Positions 10,610 to 24,435 of a DNA stretch of 64,000 nucleotides are shown here, in pieces. A model generated the notes under the pieces. It searched no databases, was not told the origin of the DNA, and worked only from the letters and a program-made list of their open reading frames with translations. Source of the stretch: Pseudopithomyces maydicus (Eukaryota > Ascomycota > Dothideomycetes > Pleosporales > Didymosphaeriaceae); assembly GCA_026873275.1 (NCBI GenBank), contig JANTUC010000001.1, positions 3,472,001 to 3,536,000 on the forward strand, written 5' to 3'. How positions within the stretch are numbered: the first letter of the stretch is position 1; each line of letters starts with the position of its first letter. Both the position numbers and the translations under genes were made by a program.

Positions 10610-13600
10610 TTAAGGTTTGAACAACTGCTCCTTCCTGAAAAACATAAAAAATCCTATGCACACCACGCCCTGGAGCACCAATGCTACCCAGAACAAGGCA
10701 TCGCCCAGGCCATCCATGGTAAGCGCCAGGTTGGGGAACACAGGCCCAGGACCAATATTGTTCGGTGCCGTAGCCCGCGCGACCATCGTCGCAACGGACC
10801 CAACAACCTGCGCAGCAGTAAGCGTAAACGCAACGTGGAACCTCGTCATGGTCTGCAAGAGAATCATGCCAAAGCCCACGCCCTGCAGCGCATCCAGCAC
10901 CCCGAGCCATAACCACAGCGCACGCCCGAGCAGCGCGCCAATAGCCGGGGTTGCCGCCCACGGGATGAACGATCCCATGCCGGATGTCCCCCACAGCATC
11001 TGCGCCCAGCGAGGGGCACCCAGGCCAATCGCGAAGATGGGGAGGATCCAACTGTGCTCAATGGACAGGCGGCGGAACACGGAGAACACGGCGATCCACA
11101 CGGCGACGAAGAAGACGAGAACCAGGAGTGCGATGCCCCACGCTGGCACCAGGTTCGAGCTCCAGAGATACCTCCAGTTGCGCCCGTACTGCGCAGATAG
11201 GAAGTAATTCTGGATGATGACAACGATGAAGAACCAAAGGATGATCTTGCGGCGGCGAAGCGCGCTGTAGAACGATGGCACATTACCAGGCGAGCTGCGG
11301 TAGAAGTCAGGCAGCCCGAGATAGAGCGCGACGCCGATGAAAGCGAGCAGCACCGCGGCGGGCGTCGTGACAGCCGTGATGTACGGGCTCGTGGCGAAGC
11401 CGGTGGGGTTCCGACCCGAGGCGCTGAGCGCGCTGAGATGCGCGCCCCAGTACCAGAGCACCGTTACGTAGATCTGCTGCGTGCCCTGGACGATGCATGC
11501 GCGGAAGACCCAGGTATGCGTTGCGGTGCCGCCTTCGGAGCCGAAGTTGAGGGCGAAGAAGAGGGACCCGGAGCCCGAGGCGAGAGCGTACAGGCCGGTC
11601 GCGACGTTCTGGATCCAGCCTCGGGCGACGATGGAGGTGCCGTAAGGGGCCATGCCCAGGATGAAGAAGGCGGAAGCGTAGCAGATGAAGGGGATGGCGA
11701 TCACATAGCGGGATTGCATCGTGCGGTACAGTGTCCACCATAGCAGTGATCCGGCTAGGTAGATGCTGGCTACAACGTAAAGCTTGGTGGCCTCTTGTCC
11801 GATTTCCCCAGAGAGTAGAGTGACCTGGTAGCTATTGGCGGAGAGAATCTGACCCAGCGCGATGAGGAAGGAGTAGATTGGCCAGTCTCGGATTTTGTAT
11901 TGAACAATCTTCTCCAGGCCCTTTGGTGGTGTGTAGTCACGGCCGAGCTCGAACTCGTCCTCTGTGATTGGACTCATCTGAATAGAAGCGATCGAGTTGT
12001 TACTGATGCCGCTGCTACTGTTTCCGCTGCTACCAATCTCTTCCACGCGAACACTCATGACCTTCGTATGCGATCTGTTGACACCGAGCTTCGCATCGTA
12101 GAACCGTGCGTACCAGTTCTTTTCCGATCGAACAAGGAACTCTTCGATACAAAGCTCATTGGTTGACGTCCGTCCATTAAGGCCATTCAGAAGTCTCTCA
12201 AACTGTTTCGTGTAGGTACCTTGCGAGTCGGTGAAGAAAGGATCGACCTTCTGCATACGGTATGTCTTATCTTCACCAATCACCGACTGGAGACTGAGGA
12301 CAGAAGCCTGGGTGCTCAATGCCGCGGCCGAGGACGAAGGTTCAGAGGTGCGGTTCGACTGCCGTGAGCTGCCGCGAGGCTCCAGCATTATTTGAGACCT
12401 AGTTGAGTCCTGAGAGCCTTGTCTGGACATGTTGCGAGACACGGCTGCCCGACCGAGATTCCTTCGAAGGTCATTGTTCGAGAAGAATTCATCGTCCCGG
12501 TCTGCGGTCGTGATGGGGAAAAGAATGTAACTGTTGGCGGCCTCTGCAGACTGGAGATCCAATGGCGAATCTGCTAATGGGGATTCCGACAGTGAAGTCG
12601 CTCCTGACGAAGGCGTTGCTATAGAATGGGCCGCAGAATCAAGACTCAGGGTCTCAGGCCTGCCTGATCGACGGATCCGTGCCAATGCAGTGTCGAGACT
12701 AGGTAGAACGGGTACGGACTCGCAAGGTACCTCGCAAATCGGGCTGGATGATCGGCTGTTACTTCCGCTTGCCTTGCGACTATGCAAGCGACTAGAAGGC
12801 CGGAGATCTATGGGACAAGTGAGAGGCGAACCTGGGGCAGATGGTAGAGGCGAGAGTATTGTCGGTGTGCTCGTCCCAGGTAGCCTCGAAGCGCGTGCTC
12901 CAGCTACTCGTGAATATGTCGTGATCGAGCCGGACTGTAGTTGTTCGAGGTCCTCGACCCATTGAGCGACAGGAAACCGCTGTAGAGATGACCGGGCTCG
13001 CATTTCTGCGCGCGTTTTCTTGGATGAAGCCAGGGCAGCCTTGATGGTTCTCTGAAATTGACGCACGTGATGCTTTGTTGCAACCGATTCGATGGTGAAC
13101 CACCAACCAGGCATGGTACCAAGCCCTCCGACTCTGGAGCCAACACCAAGGGCGCCCTTGCGACCGAATTCAACGGCAACGAGACCGAACGGTTCGTCTC
13201 GCGAAGGGATCAAAGCAAACTCAGCTCCACTGAAGATGCAAGGTGGGAGGACAGTGAATTCTGGCTTCGAGCATACACGCTCCGGATACATCTCCATGAG
13301 ACGCTGTAGCTTGGCCGCCGCGAACTTGCCGTAAAGATCAATGACCGGTCCAATGCAGATGAGTTGTGCCTTAGGGTTCATCTCTAGGATGGACGGGAAC
13401 ACATCCGCAATGAGATCGATACCTTTTTGCATCGACCATCGACCAACGAAGACGAAGAGCTCGGCGTCAGGGTCGACGTTAAGACCAGCCCACTCTTGTG
13501 CCTGAGTTCGAAGCATACCACGCCGGGACTCGCTATCAGTATCAACGGACACTGATTCCGGAAGCTTTTCATTCTTGTTCCAAGGTGCGGTATCCGAAGG

Positions 13601-16600
13601 GTCTGGGTTGGGGAGAGATCCAATCTTTGTCAAGCCCCAGAAAATAGGGTACCTGGCGAAAGATCGTTTACCGTACTTCTTTGAGACACCGACAGCACCG
13701 AAGCCACGTTGATGGATCCTAAGGTAGCTCGCACCAGCGTGAAGCATATTGAACACTTCGCCGAACTGAACGTACTTGAGGACTATCTCCTTGCTAAGAT
13801 TGAAGACTCGGCAGATCTCATCAAGATCTTGCGGGCGCTTGATGGACCACAAGCCCTGGAACTCGGCATTGTGAAGTGAGAGGCAGCATGGAAGAGCACC
13901 GTACGGTAGCAAGTAGAGAGGAGCAAGTGTGCCGTGATAGTCATTGATGTGGTAGAGGTCGATCTCTGGGAAACGTCTCATTGTCTCGGCAATGCACTGG
14001 TTCCAAGCAGAGTAGTATACCGCGCTTTCGATGTCATCCATACGAGCTGGGTAGGGCTCGTTCTTAGTTCTCCCGCGGAAGATGGGAGCATCGAGAAGCA
14101 CAAAGGTGATGTTCTGGTAACGGTGATACTGAACGTTGATGCTGTAAGCCTGGTCCAAAATGGTGATGTGCATCGGCTCGGCGATATCATCTGTGGGATA
14201 TTCGACACCGCCAACGCACGGTACCACCCAGATGAGGTTCTGGTGTTTCAAGTTCTTGCCCATGGTAGACGCCATGACTCCCAGGCCACCGATCTTGACC
14301 TTGAGCTGCCAGTCCTCGATCTCATACTCCATAGTTGCAATGAGCACAGTTCGACGAGGCTCTTCGTTCTCAATTGCGAAGCCTTCCTCTCGCTGCGGGT
14401 CAGTGAGTGCTGTTGTAGGCTTTGGCTTCGGAGCCCATGGACCGCATGTTCCCAGGGACTTCGCTGCGCTAGACAACCTTGGTAAAGCAGCCATTATAAT
14501 CGACTGTCTATCAAACCTGCCCCGTTGGTTGAACTTGACGTGGTAGAAAGACTTGAGGAAGAACCAGATGGCGATTGCACCTGTGCTGAGTGGCACCATC
14601 GCAAGGAGAAGAGCGATTGTCAGTTGTCTCCATGCAGACCCGACCGGCTGGTATGAGTAACGCAGGTCTCCGTCGTTGGCAATCAACTTGACGCCCACAT
14701 AAGGCATACCTGGGTCGGTAATGTTGATGACGTTCTTGCCCAAGCTGGTCGGAGGTAGCCAGTCCAATACACCGTCATGGTCGACATCGCCATACAGCTT
14801 TGACTTGTCTGGCTGGCCGTCGGGATTGACACCCCATGTACTCAGAATGACACTGGTCGGGTACTCCGTCATGAGATCAAATTCCCACTGTCCAAGACCA
14901 GTGTCATACATCTTGTCAGGAAGCCCGGAGTCAAAGCCGTAAAGGTTCCAGTCTCCGGTTACATGCATGTGAGGCCAACGGCGTTGCGATGTGACGCCCA
15001 CATCACCGTGCTGGACATGCTCCATACTTCCGGCCATCTCGCTCCAATACCGGACTTCGACGTGGTCACCGGCCCACTCTTGTTCCTTGGAGCCAGACCA
15101 GTGCTGCCTAGCGATACTTGCATTGACGGAGTTGTAGTCGCGCCAGTCGCTCCAGGTGGTACCCCAGTTCAGGGTGTATTGCCATTTGTCTGCACCTGTA
15201 GCCTTGTGCGTGACAGTAAGTTCGCCGGTTTCTTCGTCGCGATGGAGAAGCGACGACGAGTAGTTAGCCGCCGTAGGAAACACCATTGGGTTGTCCAGTT
15301 GACCAACGCGGAACATGAAGTGGTCGACAGCTTCAGTGTACAGCTTCGTCTTTTTCGTGGACACATTGTTGAGTGTGTAGACATGTATTCCTTCATACAC
15401 ATTCTCAAGCATTCCCTTCATTAACCATGCTGTGCCAATCTGACCAACGTACTGCTGGTGTTTATCGATCGTCGTGTTGGCGCAGATGACACTGGAAGCA
15501 TTAAGACGTGCAACCTGTCCATTCTGAGTCGTTGAACGGATGGAGAAGTTTCTTTTGACCGCCGCGCAATCCATCTCGCTTGAGAAATGAACCTCAATTG
15601 GTACGACCTGCGGTTCATCTTCGGGCAGAGTGGACAAAATGCGTTGGTCGTGTCCAGGAACAACCCGAGTGATGGTTGGGCGGGGCTCTACAAACTTATC
15701 TTTCGGAACGAATAGTTTGTAGCTCCATGGTTGCATTTCGAGGTTACTCAAACAACCATTGGCCTTGGTGGAATTCTCGATACCCAGCTTAGCGGCCGAT
15801 TTTTCCAGCTTTATCTCTTCGTAAGGGAAGAACAGGTTCTTGACAGTAGTACCCGAAGGGAAAGGCGCGATGAGGGCCTCGGACGCATTTTTGCAATTGA
15901 ACTTGTAGTTGCTTGTCTGATTGGCGTTCGAGTAAAGGAACCACACGCCTTGATTTCCTAGGTCACCTGCTGATGAGTAGTTCTGAACACCAGGGAACAT
16001 TCCACGGTAGACGCTCCAGATACCGGTTGGAGACGGGAGACCCATGCTTCCAGAAAGGTATACGTTCTCAAGTTGTGTTGAGAGCGTCTGAAGATAAGCT
16101 CCATCGTTCAGTACCGGGTACTGATCTCGGAGCTCGTAGTGACGCTTGAAGATGTTCCGCATGAAGTGTGAGGGGTCGCGATGGTCCAGGCTTACTGAAT
16201 CGTCCTTGCATCCGTGGAGGGCTTTTTCGAATGGCATGTTGACGTACACTTCTTCACCAAGGTTGTAACAACCATGGAGTTGCCAGGCGCGCTGCGAGGC
16301 CATTGGCGTTCGGCCGAAGACATAGTCACTTGCCTGGTTCTCCAGTACGTACGATTCTTGCTCTTCGCCCCATAACTGGAACGGTGCTCCGGGCATGAGC
16401 AGATTCGCGATCGTGAGTCCTAAGATGTGACGCTGAGTACCATTGGCGAGGGCAGGCCATCGGAAGACATCCTGGTTGGTCATACCCCACAAGAATCTCG
16501 GGTCGAACTCGCCAGTGTATGCATTGCCCATGTCGGTGTGCAAGAGAAGGTCGTGCCAAATTTCAACAAAATCGACCCCCTCGAGACCGATAGGACCGTC

Positions 16601-17989
16601 CAAACCGAGGAATCTCGTCATCGCACCGTAAAACGGGTAATGGAATGCGTCGCCGTCCAATGCAACAGATCCGAATTCGCGAAGGTAGTTGTTGTCGTTT
16701 TTAGGATCGATAGCTGCGACCGCGTCCTTGTGATCGTTGAAGTGCATGTCCGGTTGCTTGCCGCGACCGATGAGCAGAGACGCATACGGGATCTTACTGA
16801 CGACTTCGCCCACGATAAGGAAATTGTTCTTGCCGTACCGCTTCGCGCACTTTCGTTGGTAGTCGGACCATTTAGCGTGCACATCGACCGGTGTCTGTGC
16901 AGCCTTGTCCATTCGGAAACCATCAAGATCCAGCATCGCGATTTGCATGCACGAGAAGTGCATCAGTTTTTCAAGCACATCTTCTCGCCATGTTCGGAGA
17001 CGATCTTGTACTCCGGCGAATTTGGAAAGCTGAGTTTCCCAGACAGGAACTTCACCAACACCTTTCATGTCACCATACTACCAACAGTCAGCACGGATTG
17101 GTTCGGGCAGCAATTGAGGAACTTTACCTGATCGAACTCGCTGTCCCTGCAAAGTTGCTGCTCCATGATGCTCTTTATGCCTTGATTCGCCAGGGGGTAT
17201 CCGTCCTCTCCCCACATGCGTGGATAATTACAGGTCGCGTTGAGCTTGTTGCCGATGTTGAAATCATGGTATTGCCGAGATGACTTGTATCGAACGTCGT
17301 ACTCGCCCCACCGGAAAGGTGCAGTTTCATTCTCCTTGCCCACCCATTGAAGCAAGTCTCCCATCGTCCCGAGTGTATTATCCATGATGGCGTACATGCC
17401 TCGACGGTGCATTTCAGATATCAAAGCTCTCCAGTCTTCTATCATACCATGGTGGTGATCAAGAAGCGTGAAATCAAGCGCACCGAATCCATCGCTACTC
17501 CATGGCATATTAATGAACGGTGTGCCGGAAAAGTAGACAGCCTATGTGTTGTTAGTATAGCTGCGCAGCTCAGTTCAGAGTGAGTAGGACCTTGATTCCC
17601 ATGCCTTGAATATAGTCCTATAGATGGGTTAGCCAGCGAATCATTCCGAGTATTACAATACTTACGAGATTTTTCATCATGCCTCTGGCATCACCACCGA
17701 ACCGGAATTGATTGCTGGTCCAATCATGTTCGAAACCCGTATTGTTGGCCAGATTGTTCGTTGGGTCGCCATCCACATATCGATCCAAAGTGAGTACATA
17801 GAAAGGAAACCTCCAGCTTTTGGGTGATGGGTGGAAAGTGTGATTCTCCCATTCTCCCCAGTAATCCAGCGGATCGGTCGCAGACTCGTTCAAATTCAGG
17901 TTCCAGCCATCGTGAACGGGATCATATCGAAGTGCAACGGTACAGAGACACAGACAATACAGAGCAAGGAGTTTGCGCATAGCAAACAT
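10610..17989 (-). CDS. Cell wall alpha-1,3-glucan synthase
   Basis: Four exons on the minus strand, 17989-17666, 17617-17591 (only 27 nt), 17541-17128 and 17077-10610, with 48-50-nt introns, encode 2,410 residues, the usual length of Ags1/AgsB proteins. A signal peptide (MFAMRKLLALYCLCLC) leads to an extracellular alpha-amylase-like GH13 domain with GFRMD near residue 310. A transmembrane segment lies near 1075, followed by a cytoplasmic GT5 glycogen/starch synthase-type domain whose KxGGLG motif (KIGGLGVM) is near residue 1182. A Ser-rich linker covers about 1650-1850, and multiple C-terminal membrane spans run from about 1970. The family polymerises and exports alpha-1,3-glucan at the plasma membrane. 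The 6.5 kb last exon is uninterrupted, in contrast to several broken neighbours. The second intron uses an unusual GTCCTA donor but has a good CTAAC branch site. Confidence 0.95.
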
Positions 17990-20900
17990 TGCCACTGACT
18001 TGGTCCACGGTCTGAGTAGTAGAGGAATAGCAAAACGAGAGTAAGATATGGGCATGGGCCGGGCGTCCTGATGTTGAACATGTTTTATTGCACTAGTGAA
18101 AGCCTCGACGCAATTGATCAAAGCTTTGAAGTGCGTACATAGTGGGACAGGCCCTGCATGGGCGCGCGTCGCCAGGGTTGTCCTGATCTCGATTAAAGAA
18201 ACGCACCCGGGCGGGAAACACAGACATCGGTTGAGAAGAACATATTAAAGCGGCCTTAGACATGCAGAAGGCTGCGGGGCATTCTCACGCGAAGATCAGT
18301 ATGTCCCTAACAACTGGTGGTGATGCCATATGCACTCATCCACAGCGGTTGAACCCAAGTATGCAGCTATCTCGAGATCTCCCGTTGAAACAAACGCATA
18401 GAAACCAGAAGGTTTCGATGTAGCGTGTAATTTTGCAAGACACCAATTGTGTGCGTTTAGCATCCGATATGCAACGCGGGATGCTGAAGCAAAAACGTTG
18501 AGTGACTTGGCACCACCTGCACGTTCTGGCAATGATCCGCATTGAGTGGGTATGGATTTGGAAATGCGATAATTGCTCTGTTCAGGGACAAGGCACGGAG
18601 GCAATTAAGCTTAACAGAGGCAGGCACACCACGCCGATATCTGGACAGTCGGGCAGTCGGCAAGACCCTGTATGGCTGGGCGAGGCGAATGCTCGAGGAT
18701 GTTTCGGTTAAATCTGAGGCGGCATATAGAAATGCGTAGGGCACCGACCTTCAAGAGCCGCAACTGGTTGCTCGTAATCTATCTCACAGCTGACCTTATT
18801 TCGACAATATCAAAGTGCTGGATGGCGGATGTCGTTTCCTTCGAAGAGCCTCTGCACAACGTGAGCCTAGGAAAGGAGGGCAGTCCATGAAGTCGCCTTA
18901 GGGATCTCGCTTGGGGCAAGCTTCCATTCTAGAATTGCCCCACATGACGAGGTGTAGCTACAGTAGTACCGACCCAACTTACCCACCGTGCCCTTGCCGT
19001 CTACGCTGGCTATGCGGCTCCCACGCCCACCGGTACGAGCCGTTTGCTGAATGAAACTGCGACAAGGGTATCGATTAGCAAGGATTCAATGATACAATCC
19101 TGTGACGGGATACTATCCATCCAATAAATTATTCCTCGAGGCGCTTTTTGGTAAGTTGTTGAGAGATAGGCTTTAGCTTCGGGGGCGCAACTGCAGTTCA
19201 ATCTCAGAAGCGGAATCTTATCTCGTCGGTATGCAGAGAGAACGTGAACTTACTAGCGGCTCATGTCGGCGGTCTTTGCCCGATGATGTCAACCGCGTGA
19301 GGGTACCTGCGTCTCGCTGATCAAGAACTCCTGCGACAGACTTTGACCAATTACTTGAGGGCTGCGGGGAACCGGTGGTACGACAGCCACGTACGGGACA
19401 TTGTTGTTCCGCAGCACGATCGTGTGTGGCGTCGTGCGCCGCTTAGCTGGAACGTTGTTAACTGAAGAGGGGATCCGGTCCGACCTATAGTGGGATACAG
19501 CATGAAAGAGGACAACGCTGAAAGGGGGTCGGATGAATTGACAGGCGCCGTCGGTGCAACAGCAATTGGCCTCTTCAGGGTCTTGTGCATCGTTTGTTTT
19601 ATGACCCTCGAAAGACCGGCTTATTCCAGTGGTACCCGACTCGTGCGCCCATATGGAAACCACCATCTGTAATCACAATTCCTGGCGGACACCCAGACCT
19701 TTTCTCAAACGAAACTGGGGATCAACCTTAGCACTGGACAGCCGTGCTGATGGAGCGTATGACGCGGAACATAGACTTTAGTGCCACAAAGGCACGCACG
19801 AAATTCTTCCTCGTTGTCATTGCTTTTTTGGTTTGTGCCTTCCCCACAATGATGGTCTCGCCTGTGCGCCAAATATTGTGACATTTTTTATAAATAAATT
19901 TGTCGACGTGATAAAATTTGCCAAGGTCGTGTTGCCATAGATTCCTCGTTGTCATGGTAATTCCACGGAATAGACAAGCACCAAAAGCAACAGCGAGATG
20001 ATTTTGACCAGGCGTTGTACATCTTGTCAATTTGCATGCCATTGCCACATGTGTCAAGGTGCTATCGAAGAAAGACGTGCTGATCTGCAGGAACGTGAAC
20101 ACGAATCAGTTCTTGCTTATGTAACAGGACGAAACTATCCGCCGTCCATCGTGTATCAGTCGGCTGTTAGCTAAAGGTACAACGGTTTGGATTCAATACC
20201 CGAGCGTGGGGGATGCTCGAAGAATCCAGCGCTAGACCTGTTCCTGTCCAAGTTGTGGAGTCCAAAGTCTGGAGCCCAGATAGGAGGCGGTTGGCCATGG
20301 AGACCCGCGAAAGTCTATCGAGCCTTGCCGCGGCAACGTCCAATTACCCCTTTCCAGCCGCCCGTACAAGCTCTTGAACTCTTTAAATTGCCACATCTCG
20401 CACGCATCCCGTTGCGTATCCTATACCACAAGCTTCAGGGCCTCGTGGTCTCGAAATTTAGGACAAGTCGGTTTTGCGTAGGCCTCGAGTGCTCAGGACG
20501 ACCAGATTGGGCAAATCAGCTGCTCCTCTTCGGCTCACATCGTATCTGTAGGCCCTATAGAAGTCAACAATTGCTTTCGGGTATCTGTGGTTCTCCCGGC
20601 GTCCGCTGCAGTGGCATGTAGCTTAGCACAAGTATCAGTGGCAAGGTGCGCAAGTAAGCAATGCAACAATAGACTTGCCGTAGTTACTGCTCCAATTCAG
20701 TTTGTATATTAGAAGTCGGTGTTACAACAAGTTGCGCCAAACACTTGAACGTCCGCGTGTGGTCGTCGTGGAACGTGGCAAGCAAGCGTCAGTGACCCAA
20801 GGATTGATTGCTGACTAAGCGCGCTACAGTCCATCTATCAATCGACATTATTTTCCAAAGTCGACAATCACTTGGTCTCACAAGCTTTTCAGGTGGTATT

Positions 20901-21539
20901 GTAGTTGATGAAGTTCAAGCCGGTAGGCCGGACAATTCTGGAGCATCTGGACAGTATTGCATTGATATTCAGCTTGCTTTAGACGTTCTTCGAAGAGGCG
21001 CAGTTACTAGGTCGATGCTAGCCCTGCCAGACCGGCCTTATTCGCTACTACAACTCCGCTAAATCCACCCAGCTACAGGTTTTGCGGTCCACCTTCCAGG
21101 TTGTTATGATGCTGTTTGACCAAATTTGTTGTACGACACAATCGGACATCGCATAGTACTTTCGTTCTCGGAACTCGGTCTGTTGTACATTTAGTCATTG
21201 TAACTGCGACTGTAATACGGATTTATCATGTTATGACTTCTCAGATGCGTCGTACAACACAGTCGGACATCAACGCTCTTTCTCCAGACATCTGCCTGGT
21301 GTACGCTCAGTCGTTGCAGCCCCGGAGTTGTTACGGATGAACATGTCTCAGGCCCTAACTCGCTCTAAGGATTTGCCTAACTCCACTTATTATCCAACCA
21401 TCAGTAAACAGTGATACGGGTATAAGATGCGTTGTATGTAGTACAGAAAACTCATAGGCTCCACTACGTGTGATCGACTTTTCATAACAGCAACCTCTAA
21501 ACTTGAGTTTACTCTAGCCCTCTTTACATCGTAGTCATC
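17990..21539. other. Gene-poor region, probably decayed sequence
   Basis: The first several hundred bases are the glucan synthase promoter. Beyond that I find only short, unrelated open frames (for example 20187-20621 + and 19289-19666 -) without recognisable domains or splice structure. A diverged direct repeat lies at 21128-21347. The region may contain old mutated transposon remnants, but I cannot identify a family. Confidence 0.45.
21128..21347. repeat. Diverged direct repeat, about 105-bp unit
   Basis: Segments at about 21128-21232 and 21248-21347 align over their lengths: GTACGACACAATCGGACATC versus GTACAACACAGTCGGACATC, then GTCATTG versus GTCGTTG, and TACGGAT shared. Many differences at the conserved start are A/G or C/T transitions, compatible with old RIP-like mutation. 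Confidence 0.55.
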
Positions 21540-22389
21540 ATGGCTACCGTAAAGCAAATCATCCTCATCACGGGTCAGCAACATTACACACCATTAATGC
21601 GCCATCTACTAACTTGGATATCTAGGCGCAAACTCTGGCGTTGGACTGGGTGAGAAACCTCCTTCCAGCCTTTTGTGACCAATAAACTAATTGCTAATGG
21701 ACGATCCAGACACAGCATACTTCCTTGCCAAAACAGCGAGCAACCACGTCATCATGGGAGTGCGGAGCCTCGAAAAGGGCCAAAAGGCCCTTGAAGAAGT
21801 GCAAGCTCGCAAGCCGCAGGGAACACTTAGTCTCCTATCCCTAGACGTTTCGGACGACGAATCCATCGCAGCAGCGGTCAAACAAGTGGAAACGGAATTC
21901 GGACAGCTCGACGTCCTTGTCAACAATGCTGGAAACCAAGTCCAATCCAAGTTCCCATCCCGTGCCGAGCTTCGCGAAAGTTTCGAAACAAATGTGTACG
22001 GTCCGGCGATTCTAACGCAAGCACTCATTCCCCTCATCACGGGCTCGAAGGGCAAGAAGATCATCAACGTGAGCTCGGAGCTGGGAAGCATCTCTGGGAA
22101 CCAGCAAGGAAACGGTCCTCCCTTCACAGCCTATCGAATGAGCAAAGCAGCGCTGAATATGCTTACAAGTTGCCATTCACAATATCTGAAAAGCGAGGGT
22201 GTCAAGGTCTGGAGCTTTTGTCCAGGGTTTGTCGTTACCAACCTTGCAGGTCAACGGGAGGGCAGGGCTGCGATGGGGGCTGAAAGCCCGGAGACGAGCG
22301 CCCAGGCAATCGTAGACATTGTGGAAGGTAAGAGGGATGCTGAGGCCGGTACGTTCATTGCGCGTTATGGAAGACAACCTCCCTGGTAA
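21540..22389 (+). CDS. Short-chain dehydrogenase/reductase (SDR)
   Basis: Exons 21540-21573, 21626-21649 (24 nt) and 21710-22389 encode 245 residues. Splicing joins the classical SDR cofactor motif TGANSGVG at the N terminus. The NNAG motif sits near residue 90, a catalytic-type Ser in NVSSELGS, and the active-site YRMSK (YxxxK) follows. The fold binds NAD(P)(H) and oxidises or reduces alcohol/carbonyl groups; the substrate cannot be told from sequence. At 245 residues it is a normal classical SDR, probably cytosolic as no signal peptide is seen. The first intron uses a GTCAGC donor, less usual than GTGAGA in the second. No neighbour suggests a pathway. Confidence 0.88.
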
Positions 22390-22842
22390 TGGAAGCGGAT
22401 CTCACTTTCGGAAACTAAAGCGCAGGTACTTAATATGTACATATATCCACGAAGTGTTTCACATACGAAACGAATTGTCTACGTCTGTCAGGTTCGCAGT
22501 CATCGCATCGTGCGCTTGAGCTGTAAACTTGGTTCACTGTCTCGTGTCCAGAAGCCCACCTGGGCAGCCAATTACCCCACAAATTAGCGCGCCCACGTGC
22601 GCATATCCGACGATGCGGCACGTTGGTTCGCACCTTCCCATCTCAGCTTCCTCGGGACAAATACCATATCACCATTCTCTGCTTGTGCTTTCTCCGAGGC
22701 GTGTCTCGAGTGTAATTTCTTAAGAGTCCACATAGGTAAACGATCAGTCGTCCAATCACCAACACTCATCAAAGCATGTGCTTGATCTTCACCGGGATGT
22801 ATGCACTCTGTCCCGTGTAGAAACCAGACAGGCCTAGAGGCC
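22390..22842. other. Intergenic region
   Basis: This lies between the SDR stop and the proposed phosphodiesterase start. No gene is seen; it is presumably 3' UTR and promoter. Confidence 0.5.
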
Positions 22843-24213
22843 ATGTCGCCATGTGTATTTAGAGCATCGTGTGTACTGACAGGTGCCGTTCTTATCGTGC
22901 TCGCCTGTTCGGTCACCCTTCTTCAATCTGATTTTGTTTGTCCAAAACAAGTCATCATGTTTAACAAGCTCGTGTGTATCTCTCATAATTCCATATTGAA
23001 GGGGTTGTTCTAATAATTTCCCAGGTACCTGCGAGCTTTGCATTGCTCGCTCGTGAGATTCTATCCCGCCAACACCATCTGCATCATCCGTGACACTAAC
23101 AACGGTGCAGATAGCGTGTCGGCTTCATACAGTTCCAACTCCAGCCTCCGCATGAACCACATACAAGTCATTGGTACTCATAATTCCTACCACCGTGAGG
23201 TCTCCTTATCCGAGCGCGAGGTTTTTGAAAAGTACATCCCGACTCCACAAAACTACTATTACTCGCATTCGACACTTCCCAATCAGCTGTCCAAACAAGC
23301 CGTCCGCTCTCTCGAGCTTGACCTGCATTCCGACGAGCAAGGCGGTTTATACTACCCGCCACTAATTTGGACACTTTCGAACTTGACAAATGCGAGTACC
23401 CCGTTTGACGGCACTGTACTTCTAAAGCCAGGAATCAAAGTATTCCACGTCACCGATTTCGACCCCAACAGCGTGTGCCATACCTTCGTGGATTGTCTAA
23501 CCCAGTTGAAAACCTGGTCAGATCAAAACAAGAGACACGTGCCCATCCTCATCGACCTCGAACTCAAGACCGAAGCACCAGCCTGCGCCTCCGGCGGCGT
23601 ATGCCCCGGCGAAGCGACAAACTGGACCCTCCCACGCATCCTCAACGTCGACGCCGAGATCCTCTCCGTGTTCCCACGGGAGCAACTCATCGTCCCGGAC
23701 GACGTGCGCACCGGCAACCTGAGCCTAGAGCAGAGCGTCTTGCAGCACGGCTGGCCGCTTCTCGACGACGTCCGCGGACGCTTCATGTTCTTCTTCGACA
23801 ACGACCCGTCGGCGGACCCGAACAGCCCCGCGAAACTGTACACCGCAAACGGGCACGAGTCGCTGCAGAATCGCACCGTGTTCACCAACGGGGTGGAAGG
23901 CGAGCCGGCCGCTGCGTTCATCAAGCATAATAATCCCGTGGGGGGCAACGTTGCGGATATCCAGCGACTGGTTAGGAAAGGTTATATTGTCCGCACCCGG
24001 GCGGATGAGCCTATCAGCACGGTGCTGAGCAAGAATGCGACGATGCGGGATAGTGCGTTTGAGAGTGGGGCGCAGATTGTGAGCACCGATTTTCCGGTAT
24101 ATGGGATGGCGGCGCGGTGGGACTGGGATTATGTTGCGAGCTTGGACGGGAGGGTCGCCCGGTGTAACCCTGTTATCGCGCCGGAGGGTTGTCTGGATGC
24201 GGATCTGGAGTGA
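22843..24213 (+). CDS. PI-PLC-like phosphodiesterase (Ca2+-dependent PI-PLC-C1 type), secreted or anchored
   Basis: The main exon 23025-24213 is clear. I propose a first exon 22843-22973 joined by a 51-nt intron with a CTAAT branch site, giving 439 residues. The first exon encodes a hydrophobic leader (TGAVLIVLACSVTLL). The catalytic core starts with IQVIGTHNSYH, whose His is the expected general base of the PLC-like TIM barrel. SLELDLHSDEQ, HVPILIDLELK and several N-glycosylation sequons (NLT, NAS, NRT, NAT) follow, fitting secretion. The family cleaves phosphoinositides or related phosphodiesters; the substrate here is not known. The first exon and start are the weak part of the model; the domain assignment is firm. 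Confidence 0.75.
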
Positions 24214-24435
24214 TCGGACGGAACCGTGTAGTTGTGAAATGTGGTAAAAGCTGTGAGGCTTTTTAATTGGTCGCTATGCAATGAGGTCTTAAAAATAGCC
24301 ATTATATGGTTGGATTATATGTTAGACCCGAAAGTGACATTCACCCCCTAGGAGTACTGTGATGCCTTGCCATGCCCCATTAAGTAACTAATCCAATGAT
24401 CTACTTTGTGACTGTTCTACACCAAGTGTAAAGAC

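Noticed and set aside
18912..18942. Perfect 8-bp inverted repeat TGGGGCAA/TTGCCCCA with a 15-base loop
   Set aside because: A single short hairpin in gene-free eukaryotic DNA is expected by chance; no terminator or transposon end context.
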